A DNA stretch of 64,000 nucleotides from UBA1268 sp002694955 (GCA_028066355.1 JALCBP010000007.1:6488-70487), one strand, 5' to 3'. Shown: positions 37,950-46,463, counted from the stretch's first letter. Translations and numbers: made by a program. Notes: generated by a model not told the origin, from the letters alone.

Positions 37950-38942
37950 TTATGTCCTTAGTTTGTCGAGAAGTGGGGCAGAGACTACCCTTGCGGCTCT
38001 ATCACCCACAGTAAGAATTGCATCTTGCTGTATTGACTTGAGTGGAACAATTGCCATTGCCAGTGACACTCCTCGTTTTTCTAAGTACCCCACTGACGTA
38101 ACCTGAGAAATCACCTTATTGTTACTCACTACATTATCGCCAACTAATAGTGAATCACCTTGTTCAACTTCGACCACCGTAAGTCTTCTATTCACGTGTC
38201 CAAGTGCATCAAGCCGAGCAACTGTTTCCTGCCCTAAATAGCATCCTTTCGTTAGACTGACTGTCCGATCATTAAGACCAATTTCTTGGGGTAATGTTTT
38301 CTCTGGTATGTCATTCACCGAAGGCCATCCCTGTTGTAGTCGTAGATACGTAATCATCTCGTCAGGACTATTCTGCAACCCGGCGGCCAGAAGAGAAGAG
38401 TGCAGGACATCTTTGCGCTCATAAGGTACTGTGATTAAAAAACAGTCTGATGAAATCCAATCAACCGGCATCAACTGTGCTGAAGTCGACCGCGTTGAAA
38501 AGTGATTGGCACCATCCCTTGCTTGAATTTGCTGGTATCGATTTACTGGCACTGACACATCGAAATAATTATAAAGCCAGGTTCTTCCCTCACTACCAGA
38601 CACCAAGACTGAGTAAAGTTCTTCCTGAGTTTGATAAATAGTGAGATCTTCGCGAATATGATAGCGACTGAGATGTGCAACTAGCCCATGACCACGGCCC
38701 CTTGCAACCCGAATAAGGAGACCGTCATCACTTCGCATTAGAACAGCAATTTCAAGAATCCATCCACGCGCATCACAAAAGAAACCATCGCAACCCTGAT
38801 CCTTTTGCAAGCCTTTGATATTTGCGGTTGTAAAATTACTGACGAACTGAGTAGCGTCTGGACCCCTGACAACGACCTCATCAAACTGGAATAGGTCTGA
38901 TACGTAGCACGCTTCTGACAAGTCCTTTTGAATTACCGGCAT
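37950..38942 (-). CDS. ygfZ: Folate-binding protein YgfZ-like (GcvT paralogue)
   Basis: A 330-residue protein of the YgfZ/IBA57 family, which uses tetrahydrofolate to help maintain iron-sulfur enzymes such as MiaB. The diagnostic motif KGCYLGQE with its essential cysteine lies near residue 231, followed by TVARLDALGHVNRRL. The N-terminal GcvT-like part has QFVSNFTTANI. The ATG at 38942 has GGAG and AAGGG upstream; the longer frame adds ten residues that do not look like the family. It precedes the NUDIX gene by 6 bp, forming a two-gene unit. Confidence 0.9.
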   Translation of the reverse strand: MPVIQKDLSEACYVSDLFQFDEVVVRGPDATQFVSNFTTANIKGLQKDQGCDGFFCDARGWILEIAVLMRSDDGLLIRVARGRGHGLVAHLSRYHIREDLTIYQTQEELYSVLVSGSEGRTWLYNYFDVSVPVNRYQQIQARDGANHFSTRSTSAQLMPVDWISSDCFLITVPYERKDVLHSSLLAAGLQNSPDEMITYLRLQQGWPSVNDIPEKTLPQEIGLNDRTVSLTKGCYLGQETVARLDALGHVNRRLTVVEVEQGDSLLVGDNVVSNNKVISQVTSVGYLEKRGVSLAMAIVPLKSIQQDAILTVGDRAARVVSAPLLDKLRT

Positions 38943-39401
38943 AACCCTTCTCCATAAGGATTTGTGAATCAAGAAAATAAAAATGAACTTATTTTTGAAT
39001 AAAATATCACGGTTTGCTTGGCCAAAAATTCAAAAAACATCGCATGATAAGAAAGATGCATTTTTTTGCGAACGTTGTTGGCAACTCCTGCGTACTACAG
39101 GGGTAACGGTGATGATTGATTAATTTTCGCTAACTAGTGCAGGCTGAAATCAAGAATTCTTGTTCAGTTCCTTGCTTTTAGCGAGATGGGCGGTATTATT
39201 CACCCAGCCGGACGTGCGGGCAAGGCACAGTCCGATCTGGTGAGCAAAAACGGCACAATCTCTCTTCTCGCTCACGGGCTGTAGGTAATTACACCTTTCG
39301 GCTTCAACTTTTGTAGGTGAGCTGGAAGCGAAGGCTTGTCGTTCCACCTGGAACAATCTCATCGTAGAGTTTTCGGATTTGCTCACGAGAAGGAGAATGC
39401 G
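38943..39401. other. Intergenic region with GCTCAC/GTGAGC inverted repeat
   Basis: A 459-bp divergent spacer upstream of ygfZ (minus) and of the HTH gene (plus). The left 200 bp is AT-rich. The right part (39180-39390) is more GC-rich and holds the complementary hexamers GCTCAC and GTGAGC about 50 bp apart, which could close a structured leader ahead of the HTH gene. A 70-codon minus-strand frame crosses it but has no ribosome site. I cannot assign an RNA family. Confidence 0.35.
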
Positions 39402-40061
39402 ATGGCTACTGTTCCGTACCAGTTCGAGAGTCAGGAAGACTTCGATGATCAAGATTCCGGCTATCATGATCCATCAGCCGTAGCGGATTCATCTTACTCA
39501 GACGTTGCTCGAGCAGAATCTGATTCTGAGCAAGTAACTGCTACTTGCGAATCAGCTCAATTAAAGGTTCCCAATCGTCATAGACTGGGCATCAACAAGA
39601 AAACTTCTAGCCAAATATTCTTCCACAAAATTTCGGATGTGCGTCAGCGACAAGGAGTTACTTTGCGAAATGTTGCTCGTCGCCTCGGTATGGAAATGGC
39701 TGTTATCCGTAAACAAGAAAAGCCTGACAGTGATTTACGAATCTCAGATTTGCTTCGGTGGCAGCAGGTTCTGGATGTACCACTTGCAGAACTCCTAGAA
39801 GATGGTGAGGACCAACTCTCCGGACCTGTTTTAGTGCGATCCAGAATGGTAAAATTGATGAAAACAGCGGCAGCCATTCGTGAGCAAGTGGGCGACGGTT
39901 CGGGCAGCCAACTTGTATCTCAACTAATAGGGCAGATCCTTGAAATGATGCCCGAACTTGCAGACATTACTCCCTGGCATACGGTCGGTCAGAGACGAAC
40001 GCTTGATGATATCGGTCGCACCGCTCGAAATACGATCCCAGATGACTTATTCGGCCGCTAG
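39402..40061 (+). CDS. Cro/C1-type helix-turn-helix protein with acidic N-terminus
   Basis: A 219-residue cytoplasmic protein. Residues 1-55 are acidic and low in hydrophobics and are probably disordered. Residues about 77-132 form an HTH of the Cro/C1 type (ISDVRQRQGVTLRNVARRLG, then MEMAVIRKQEK, then LLRWQQVLDVPLAELLED). The rest is helical and ends in a polar tail. The ATG at 39402 has AGAAGGAG at 7 bases. It resembles planctomycete proteins of unknown regulon. A transcription-factor role is inferred from the HTH; the target is unknown. It is monocistronic. Confidence 0.75.
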   Translation: MATVPYQFESQEDFDDQDSGYHDPSAVADSSYSDVARAESDSEQVTATCESAQLKVPNRHRLGINKKTSSQIFFHKISDVRQRQGVTLRNVARRLGMEMAVIRKQEKPDSDLRISDLLRWQQVLDVPLAELLEDGEDQLSGPVLVRSRMVKLMKTAAAIREQVGDGSGSQLVSQLIGQILEMMPELADITPWHTVGQRRTLDDIGRTARNTIPDDLFGR

Positions 40062-40119
40062 AGTGAAACACGTAGAGAAAACATAAATCCTCCCAGAAAA
40101 ATATTAGGTGATGTGAGTC

Positions 40120-40141
40120 ATGCACTGAACGTGCAGTGCAT
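40120..40141. terminator. Hairpin downstream of the HTH gene
   Basis: A perfect 8-bp stem (ATGCACTG/CAGTGCAT) with loop AACGTG lies 59 bp after the HTH stop. Neither side has a T tract, so it may be a structured 3' end or an operator rather than an intrinsic terminator. Confidence 0.3.
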
Positions 40142-40231
40142 AAAAGAGATCGTTAGAACCTTCGGTGTTATTCAACGCTATGTGGTGATTCAGGTGTTGT
40201 CATTGGCATGCATGACCGAAATAGCCGGAGA

Positions 40232-40265
40232 TCACTGTACTGTATCACTGTGCTGATGTCACTGT
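40232..40265 (+). repeat. Three TCACTGT heptamers at 13-14 bp spacing
   Basis: TCACTGT occurs at 40232-40238, 40245-40251 and 40259-40265, a start-to-start spacing of 13 and 14 bp. The array is short and may be an operator or chance; no protein binding is known. Confidence 0.5.
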
Positions 40266-40426
40266 AATTGTTCAAATGCTCAGGTTTACGAAACTGTCTT
40301 GGTCAGTTGCTTGTGGGTACCCTTTAAATATCACTGAAGTGGTGCGCAGAAAAGAATCAATTTTCATTGAATACCGGTTTATTTGACTCACGCCTCCCCT
40401 ACATCAAAAACCTGTTACTGTTCACT

Positions 40427-40828
40427 TCATTTTTGGCCCACAGAATTCATACGAGGCAGTGCTGATGGTCTGGTGACACCAACTACAGCGATACTAAAAA
40501 ACCCGTAAAGTGCTGAGCCAAGAATCACCCACGCGGCAACCGCTAGCCAGAAATAATCACGTAGCCAAACTCGTAAAGGGGGCTCTGGACTCTTTGGCAT
40601 TTTATGTTGCACGGGCCCACTTCGGTCTGACTGCTTTTTCATGTCATCGCGAAACTCAGTCCATTCTGCTTGAACATTTGGGTTGTCAAGAACCTCTAAC
40701 CATGAACCGCGAAGTATCCACAAAGAAGACGGGGGAAGTACCATCAGTAACACCCATCCCGCGAATAAACACGCCGGTAAAAAAAGACGATCAATTGAAT
40801 GGGACTTCGAGTTCTCTTCTTCACACAT
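40427..40828 (-). CDS. Small membrane protein with two helices
   Basis: A 133-residue protein of unknown function. One hydrophobic helix (about 15-36, LFLPACLFAGWVLLMVLPP) and a second (about 95-118, WLAVAAWVILGSALYGFFSI) flank a polar charged loop. I chose the ATG at 40828 (MCEEENSK); upstream in-frame starts give a basic extension. No clear ribosome site is visible, so the start is uncertain. It is divergent from the exported protein at 41021. Composition looks protein-like but no family is recognised. Confidence 0.55.
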   Translation of the reverse strand: MCEEENSKSHSIDRLFLPACLFAGWVLLMVLPPSSLWILRGSWLEVLDNPNVQAEWTEFRDDMKKQSDRSGPVQHKMPKSPEPPLRVWLRDYFWLAVAAWVILGSALYGFFSIAVVGVTRPSALPRMNSVGQK

Positions 40829-41020
40829 GGAATTAGTACTTATTTTTTGTTTCAACCTGCATGTAGTTTGCATTAAACATGTATTTCTTAGTCTACCTAA
40901 ATTGTCTACTCGCACTCCTTTAACAGTTCTTCGCAGACAAAACTCCTCTCGTCACCGTTTTTCTTCGTTGCTAGATTTTCTTCTCCGACAAGTATATTCA
41001 GCCCTACTTACATCACTATT

Positions 41021-42103
41021 GTGTCGCACTTTAACTTCTCCCGTACAGCTCGATCGCAATCTATTTTTCTTGCGATATTTTTCCTTGTCTGGCCTGCCTC
41101 TGCCCATGCACAAAGTGGGTGGCTGCCAACAAGCTGGTTCCCGCGCGTAAAGACTGATCCTCAAGCAATGTACCCTCTGTCTGATCGCAGTGGCCCATGG
41201 CTTGTTCTTGCAACAACGTTTCGTGGCGACGGAGCTCGAGATGATGCGCGTCGCCTTGTCCAGGAACTACGATCTGAGTATAGCCTTACTGCATACACCC
41301 ATGAAAAAGCGTTTGATTTTACTGGGGAGCAAAGGGGACTTGGCCTCAACCCCGACGGATCGCCAAAGAAAATGAAATATGCCAACTCAACACAGATACT
41401 TGAGGTGGCTGTAATGGTTGGCGACTTTGCCTCCTGCGATGATTCAAGGGCACAAAAAACTCTTTCAAAAATCAAAGGTTTGCAGCCTCAAGCGCTCTCG
41501 GGTGACAAAGGGAAAAGCCGTGCCTTCTCTGACTTTCGTCGCATGCTCGGCCTCGACAAAGCATCGACGGGTCCAATGAGAATGGCATTCATGATCCCAA
41601 ATCCACTTTTACCCCCGGAATATTTCAATCGACCTCACCTTGATTCTTTTGTTATTGAAATGAATGCCGATGTTAATCATAGCTTGCTCGATTGCCCCGG
41701 CCGCTACAGCATTCGTGTTGCTACATTCACTGGAGCTGGAGGTTTCGATCAAGGTGCTATAGATACTTCGCAAGACGGTGGTGCAGAGAGTCGATTAATT
41801 CAAGCTGCTGAAAATGCACACCGATTGACAGAGGCATTAAGGAAGCAAGGCTGGCAGGCTTGGGAATTCCATGATCGAGAATCAAGTGTTGTCTGCGTAG
41901 GAAGTCTTTCACAGCTTACGATTGAACAACCAGATGGCTCTCAGCGACCTCACCCTGAGATTATTCGAATAAAAAATGGCCTTGGCCCTGATCCTGATAA
42001 ACTTGCGAATGGAAAGATTTTTCCTAAGCGAATCAACGGTATTCTTCTTGATGTTGACCCTCGGCCTATTGATGTACCCCGAAACCCGTTAGGGCGACGT
42101 TAG
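41021..42103 (+). CDS. Exported protein with two SPOR-like segments, function unknown
   Basis: A 360-residue exported protein. The signal peptide (SQSIFLAIFFLVWPASAHA) ends near residue 30. Two segments have the strand-helix-strand look of SPOR-type or related alpha/beta sandwich domains. The first is GPWLVLATTFRGDG with DARRLVQELRSEYSLTAYTH (about 58-95); the second is YSIRVATFTGAGG, later followed by ENAHRLTEALRKQGWQAWEFHD (about 225-290). Between them is a linker with DDSRAQKTLSKIKGLQ. The assignment to SPOR is only a visual similarity. The start is a GTG at 41021 without an obvious ribosome site. A peptidoglycan role would follow if SPOR is right. Confidence 0.6.
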   Translation: MSHFNFSRTARSQSIFLAIFFLVWPASAHAQSGWLPTSWFPRVKTDPQAMYPLSDRSGPWLVLATTFRGDGARDDARRLVQELRSEYSLTAYTHEKAFDFTGEQRGLGLNPDGSPKKMKYANSTQILEVAVMVGDFASCDDSRAQKTLSKIKGLQPQALSGDKGKSRAFSDFRRMLGLDKASTGPMRMAFMIPNPLLPPEYFNRPHLDSFVIEMNADVNHSLLDCPGRYSIRVATFTGAGGFDQGAIDTSQDGGAESRLIQAAENAHRLTEALRKQGWQAWEFHDRESSVVCVGSLSQLTIEQPDGSQRPHPEIIRIKNGLGPDPDKLANGKIFPKRINGILLDVDPRPIDVPRNPLGRR

Positions 42104-42173
42104 AAATTATTCTAAACGAAATGCTTTTTCTTTCTCTCGTGTGGCATGAACACCGACACCTCACCTTTTACAA

Positions 42174-42782
42174 ATGATACTTGTCCTTGGAACAACCAAC
42201 GCAGGTAAACAGCAGGAACTCACCGCCCTGCTTCAGCCATTTCACATCGAATGCCAGTCATTAGCTGATTTCACATCTGCTGTACGTGTCAATGAGACCG
42301 GGACCACCTTTGCGGATAACGCAGCCTTAAAAGCTGTTCAACAAGCCCGGGCTCTCAACCACTGGGTCTTAGCAGAGGATAGCGGGTTGGTCGTTGAAGC
42401 CCTTGATGGAGCACCCGGGGTCTATTCGGCCCGTTTCGCAGGACCGGAGGCTAGTGATGACGAGAATAATGCATTACTTATTGACCGACTTACCGATATA
42501 CCCTCTTCTCGCCGTGTAGCATATTACGCATGTCATGCAACGTTGGCTGCACCAGACGGAACAGTAAAAGCCATGGCTGAAGGCCGTTGCTACGGTCGAA
42601 TTACCAAGTCTGCTCACGGCAAAGAAGGATTTGGATACGATCCTTACTTTTTTATTCCTGAATATCATCAGACATTTGGTGAATTATCTCCGGCTGTCAA
42701 AGGTTTAATAAGTCACCGTGGCCGAGCCATTCGAGCAATCATCCCAATGATTGTGAAAAACTTGAAAGCACGTTCGCTCTAA
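42174..42782 (+). CDS. rdgB: RdgB/HAM1-type non-canonical purine NTP pyrophosphatase
   Basis: A 202-residue enzyme that hydrolyses dITP, XTP and other deaminated purine nucleotides to monophosphates, keeping them out of DNA and RNA. The N-terminal TTNAGK is at residues 7-12, the metal-binding AEDSGL at 67-72, and GYDPYFFIPEY plus the final ISHRGRAI segment are conserved. The length is usual. Its end is 11 bp from the convergent glycosyltransferase stop. The ATG at 42174 is the natural start. Confidence 0.94.
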   Translation: MILVLGTTNAGKQQELTALLQPFHIECQSLADFTSAVRVNETGTTFADNAALKAVQQARALNHWVLAEDSGLVVEALDGAPGVYSARFAGPEASDDENNALLIDRLTDIPSSRRVAYYACHATLAAPDGTVKAMAEGRCYGRITKSAHGKEGFGYDPYFFIPEYHQTFGELSPAVKGLISHRGRAIRAIIPMIVKNLKARSL

Positions 42783-42793
42783 TTTGCAATTTG

Positions 42794-43891
42794 TTAAATT
42801 GAATAACTATCTTCTTGCTGATCCACCCATCTCTGAATAATTTCGAGAACTGCGTCCGTGCCGTCCATCTGCCCAACCACTTTCTGCAATGGAACGCCGT
42901 ACTGATCAAGATTACCGAGAAAGTTCTTAACTTGACCCAAGGTAACGTTTTCAAGGTACTCAAAGTCTCCACATCCCATTGCTCGAAGAAAAAAACTGTT
43001 CATCGACTGCTCTCCGTGAGAACCCTCCGGCAGAACAAACATCGGCTTTCCAAGATGCAACGCCTCTCCTATCAGTTGATTACCTGCTGCCGAAATAACG
43101 GCCCGACAATTGGTGAGATCTTCGACAAACTGATTCTGGTCGATCGGCCGAAAAGTTAGTTGTCCAATCGGATCTCGCTCCCCCAGGCCGTACACTCTTA
43201 CTGGAAGGCCGCAATCAGCCAGAATTTCGATCATCGAAAAAGGGGTGTGCTTCCGCAGATAACTAACAACGTACCCTTCGTCCCGAGGCACTTTTGACGT
43301 GATCTCATGACGAAGAAGTGGACCAACTTGCACTACGTGCTCCCAACCTAAACGGCGTTTGGGCTTAAAAAAGGACGAAACTATTGTTTCCGAGGCCTCG
43401 CTGACGTACATCCACACGGCATTTCCAATAAACCACGCATGCCACTGAAGTATCTGTGGTAACGCATCGAGTTCATAAGCGAGCAGAAAATGTTGATGGT
43501 CAACACTGATTAGAGGAATTCCATAACGTGCTGCCGCTCTCGGCAGGCCAGGTTCAAAATCTGTAATAGCTAATGATACATTGTATTTATCAAGTTCATC
43601 GATCAACTGATCAACTAGATTACCGACTTCATTGGCATAATATTCCAAGCCTGTTTTTATTGTCTGCATCACATCCAGTCGACCACCATTGTACTGAAAC
43701 GTTATGCCAGGGATTCTAGACACTGTTACTGTTGGGTGACCAAAAGAAAACTTATCTTGAAGGAATTTATAGCCGTCGTCGTATGAGTAAACCCGAATGT
43801 CATGAATCGACTCGAGTCGCTCTATGAGAGAACAGACTCTCGTGGCATGCCCGCGACCTTCTCCGCACAGACTAATTGCTATGGTCGCCAT
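42794..43891 (-). CDS. Glycosyltransferase of the GT28/MurG-like fold
   Basis: A 365-residue GT-B enzyme. The N-terminal acceptor-side loop is GEGRGHATR (residues 10-18). The donor-side region contains ISAAGNQLIGEALHLGKPMFVLPEGSHGEQ, the typical UDP-sugar-binding pattern of MurG- and UGT-like enzymes. It most resembles uncharacterised bacterial and archaeal relatives of MurG rather than MurG itself, since it lacks neighbouring cell-wall genes. The ATG at 43891 places GEGRGH at the N-terminus; 21 upstream codons are excluded as not family-like. The acceptor is unknown. A CRP-like palindrome lies about 75 bp upstream. Confidence 0.8.
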   Translation of the reverse strand: MATIAISLCGEGRGHATRVCSLIERLESIHDIRVYSYDDGYKFLQDKFSFGHPTVTVSRIPGITFQYNGGRLDVMQTIKTGLEYYANEVGNLVDQLIDELDKYNVSLAITDFEPGLPRAAARYGIPLISVDHQHFLLAYELDALPQILQWHAWFIGNAVWMYVSEASETIVSSFFKPKRRLGWEHVVQVGPLLRHEITSKVPRDEGYVVSYLRKHTPFSMIEILADCGLPVRVYGLGERDPIGQLTFRPIDQNQFVEDLTNCRAVISAAGNQLIGEALHLGKPMFVLPEGSHGEQSMNSFFLRAMGCGDFEYLENVTLGQVKNFLGNLDQYGVPLQKVVGQMDGTDAVLEIIQRWVDQQEDSYSI

Positions 43892-44245
43892 GACTAAATA
43901 TTGGAGGGAAATTTTACACTTATACAAGAAGTACATTGTGCACTTTTCAATCACAAATTATTGTGATTTCAGTCACATAAATCGCCTAGCCTAAACCCGC
44001 ATCTTTTTTCAAAAAAACACCAGTGAAAGTTCTTCTACTGCGTTCACGCTGAAAGTTGGTGCAGAGCCCTGGCCTGTCAAAAAACCAGTAAAAAAAGATG
44101 TCAAAGCCTTTAAGAAAAGGGCCTCCAACCTACTCTGTCCCTGCAGTTTCCCGTTGTTCTCGCACGTTTCTCTAGGTATCGTCCGGTTTCACAGGTCTTG
44201 TTGCCATACTTTTCCATCATTCGATAAATCACTGCTAGTAAAACG
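43892..44245. other. Divergent intergenic region with CRP-like site
   Basis: A 354-bp spacer between the minus-strand glycosyltransferase and the plus-strand anchored protein at 44246. It contains a perfect 8-bp inverted repeat (43949-43968) that overlaps a TGTGA-N6-TCACA site (43962-43977). No gene is supported in it. Confidence 0.5.
43962..43977. promoter_or_regulatory. CRP/FNR-family-like palindrome TGTGA-N6-TCACA
   Basis: TGTGATTTCAGTCACA matches the CRP core TGTGA-N6-TCACA perfectly. It lies about 70 bp upstream of the glycosyltransferase ATG and 268 bp upstream of the plus-strand gene. Ten fixed bases would be expected by chance about 0.06 times in 64 kb at equal base use. A CRP-like regulator is not visible in this window. 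Confidence 0.45.
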
Positions 44246-44824
44246 ATGAAATTCCGTACTTTTTTGATGTTCTTGTGCATGATTATTGTGCCAATGATTG
44301 CAATGTTCTCGCATAAAATACCGCCTGAAATGCGTACATTTTGCGGAGAATTACTCATCACACCAATCAACTATTTCTCTAAATCACTATTCCAATCATC
44401 TGTCGCATCGTCCACGGGCCAACAGGAAACTGCTTTTAATGACGCTCCAAATGTTCGGCTTTTGGGTCGTCAAGCATCTCATCTCGCGAGAGCTGACGTT
44501 TCCAATATCGCAGCCCATCCAGATTCATCACAACATTCACAACATAGCGCGGTAGTGAACTCACCTACCTCTTACTTTAGAGATCAACTGATTTCTACAG
44601 GCGCACACCGCCTGACTGTCGAGCCTGCAAATGATGAGAGTGGTTGGTACCATGGAAGTTGTCGGGTTGCCGTTGATGCTCAAGGCCAACTGCAACGGCT
44701 CTTTCATGCCCATGCCGCAACCGAATATGAAACATATGAGAGACTGCTGAAGCAGGTACAGGACTGGCAACAAAAAACCACTACTCACATCACAGCTAAG
44801 TCACCGAGCAACCTATCGTTTTAA
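44246..44824 (+). CDS. Membrane-anchored or exported protein of unknown function
   Basis: A 192-residue protein. The N-terminus (MKFRTFLMFLCMIIVPMIAM) is a signal peptide or anchor; no clear cleavage site is visible. The middle is Ser/His/Gln-rich and probably disordered (about 50-110). The C-terminal 80 residues look folded: HRLTVEPANDESGWYHGSCR then VAVDAQGQLQRLFHAHAATEY, and an amphipathic helix YETYERLLKQVQDWQQK. I do not recognise the family. The ATG at 44246 lies 80 bp before scpB on the same strand. Confidence 0.6.
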   Translation: MKFRTFLMFLCMIIVPMIAMFSHKIPPEMRTFCGELLITPINYFSKSLFQSSVASSTGQQETAFNDAPNVRLLGRQASHLARADVSNIAAHPDSSQHSQHSAVVNSPTSYFRDQLISTGAHRLTVEPANDESGWYHGSCRVAVDAQGQLQRLFHAHAATEYETYERLLKQVQDWQQKTTTHITAKSPSNLSF

Positions 44825-44903
44825 TAATTAGTAGCGTTTCCTACGCGATCAAACTCTTCATCTCGGCTGAGACAATTTCTCCCGTCTTACAGAAGTAGAT
44901 CTA

Positions 44904-45641
44904 ATGACACGATTTGTTTCCTCTCTAATGCGTAAAAAAGCAAGGAAGAGACTACCGTGGCTAACGCAGCGATCGATTACACGACATGCAAATCACATTT
45001 CACGAGATGTTTACTGTACCAAACCCCTTCTTCGGTCTTATACTTTCCTCAAGAAACTGCACGGTCGTGAAAAACCACCGGTCGTTGCGTCGTATCCTCG
45101 GAGCGACGAATTAGCAAGGCTTGAAGCAGCCCTTTTTGTTGCTCGTGAACCACTTCCAGTGAGACGCCTCGCGAAACTAGCAAGGCTTTCTGATGCAACC
45201 CGCGCTCGCTCTCTCCTTAAAATACTCAATGCGTTGTTTGACAAGGCTGGAACAGCCTTTCGTATCGAACATCTCGCGGGAGGATTTCAACTAATTACCC
45301 GGGCACAGTTTGGACCATGGGTACGAAGAATTCTTGATTATTCAACTGAGAACAGACTCTCAAATGCTGCAATGGAGACCTTGTCAATAATAGCGTATCG
45401 CCAACCTGTTACCCGCGCAGAAGTTGAGGCGATTCGGGGTGTTGGCTCTGAAGAGATGCTTCGACAACTTCTCGATCGCGACCTTATCGCCATTGGTGGC
45501 AGAAGTGACGATTTAGGCCGCCCCAATTTCTACATTACAAGCCGTTATTTTCTCCGTATATTTGGTCTCGGCCGAATCGAAGACCTTCCCGCCATGACCC
45601 CAGAATCTTCTCCGGACCAGACCCAAGATCCTGAAAATTAA
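44904..45641 (+). CDS. scpB: Segregation and condensation protein ScpB
   Basis: A 245-residue winged-helix protein of the SMC-ScpAB condensin. The conserved core begins near residue 68 (DELARLEAALFVAREPLPVRR) and includes GGFQLITR, LSNAAMETLSIIAYRQPVTRAEVE and GRPNFYITSRYFLRIFGL. About 65 basic residues precede the usual ScpB start. That extension may be a start error, as the first 60 codons are less protein-like. A polar tail follows after residue 230. scpA is not in the window. ScpB dimerises, binds ScpA and helps compact the chromosome origin region. Confidence 0.87.
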   Translation: MTRFVSSLMRKKARKRLPWLTQRSITRHANHISRDVYCTKPLLRSYTFLKKLHGREKPPVVASYPRSDELARLEAALFVAREPLPVRRLAKLARLSDATRARSLLKILNALFDKAGTAFRIEHLAGGFQLITRAQFGPWVRRILDYSTENRLSNAAMETLSIIAYRQPVTRAEVEAIRGVGSEEMLRQLLDRDLIAIGGRSDDLGRPNFYITSRYFLRIFGLGRIEDLPAMTPESSPDQTQDPEN

Positions 45642-45979
45642 GGAAGACTCCGGCATTATCAGCCTCTTAGCTGAGCCGCCCCCTCCGATGGCATAGCGCC
45701 GACCTGTCCTGAAGCTAGTTGTTTTTGGAAATCCTGCCCAAGGTCTTCCAAATAGCGTCTGGACTGTTGCACTTATGTAGAGTAAGAACGCAAGTTATAT
45801 TTCAGAAAAGCCGACAACGACTTGTCGGAGTACAATTTTTCAAATGATTTAGGCAACCTCGACGTTTTTAATTTGAAATAGTAAAGCGGGCTTGGTAAAA
45901 ATTTTTACTTTCGTGCAAAATTTACGGTAGTGGAATTTTCCTCAAGTAATACTGTGAATCGACCCCCGGAGACGCAACT
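45642..45979. other. Intergenic region with palindromes upstream of the hyperacidic gene
   Basis: A 338-bp spacer. A hairpin CCGACAA-CGAC-TTGTCGG lies at 45811-45828 and a 14-bp palindrome GTAAAAATTTTTAC at 45895-45908, 72 bp before the start codon of the acidic gene. No coding frame is supported. Confidence 0.45.
45895..45908. promoter_or_regulatory. 14-bp palindrome upstream of the hyperacidic gene
   Basis: GTAAAAATTTTTAC is a perfect palindrome in an AT-rich region 72 bp before the GTG of the acidic gene. It could be an operator. AT-rich palindromes of this length can arise by chance. Confidence 0.35.
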
Positions 45980-46414
45980 GTGGCAATAGTTCTGAATCCC
46001 GTTAAGCAACAAGGCGAATGTCATAGGGAAATGTTTTGTTGGAACGAACTCCCTGAATTGTTGCTGGTAGATGATTTGTTTGATTCACATAGAGATCAAC
46101 TACATTCCCTCCCGACCATCATTTCTGAAGATGAAGACGAGGATTGGGATGATGAAGAATATGAAGACGAAGATTACGAAGACGAAGAATACGAAGATGA
46201 TGAAGAGTTCGAAGAGGGCGATGAAGAATCAGACGAAGACGATGAATATGAAGACGAATATGAAGACGATGATGTAGAGGAAGACGGAGAAGAGTGGGAA
46301 GAGGTCGATGAAGAATCAGATGAAGAATCAGATGAAGAATATGAGTATGAAGATGAGGGTGAAGATGACGAGTGGGAAGATGAAGATGACGAGGAGTGGG
46401 AAGATGAAGACTGA
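45980..46414 (+). CDS. Hyperacidic Asp/Glu-rich protein, function unknown
   Basis: A 144-residue protein. The first 49 residues are ordinary (NELPELLLVDDLFDSH). From about residue 50 to the end, 75 of 95 residues are Asp or Glu, with Trp/Tyr/Phe spaced every few residues and no Lys or Arg. The DNA is GA-rich codon repetition (GAAGAT/GAC units). The GTG at 45980 has GGAG at 8 bases, and a strong terminator follows at 46464. These signals argue for a real gene. The tail could act as a DNA mimic, histone-like chaperone or metal/cation buffer; none of these can be chosen from sequence. Confidence 0.7.
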   Translation: MAIVLNPVKQQGECHREMFCWNELPELLLVDDLFDSHRDQLHSLPTIISEDEDEDWDDEEYEDEDYEDEEYEDDEEFEEGDEESDEDDEYEDEYEDDDVEEDGEEWEEVDEESDEESDEEYEYEDEGEDDEWEDEDDEEWEDED

Positions 46415-46463
46415 CTCTTTTTTCATCCAGCCGTCTCAATAGCTTCTATCACAGACTTCCTTC

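Larger units (their letters stand above)
40062..40426. other. Intergenic region with hairpin and heptamer repeats
   Basis: A 365-bp spacer between the HTH gene and a convergent small membrane protein gene. It holds a hairpin at 40120-40141 (arms ATGCACTG and CAGTGCAT, six-base loop) and three copies of TCACTGT at 40232, 40245 and 40259. No coding frame with plausible composition is seen. Confidence 0.5.

Noticed and set aside
39160..39362. Minus-strand 70-codon frame with two short Cys-containing segments upstream of the HTH gene
   Set aside because: No ribosome site before its ATG, no family resemblance, and it crosses the likely leader of the HTH gene.
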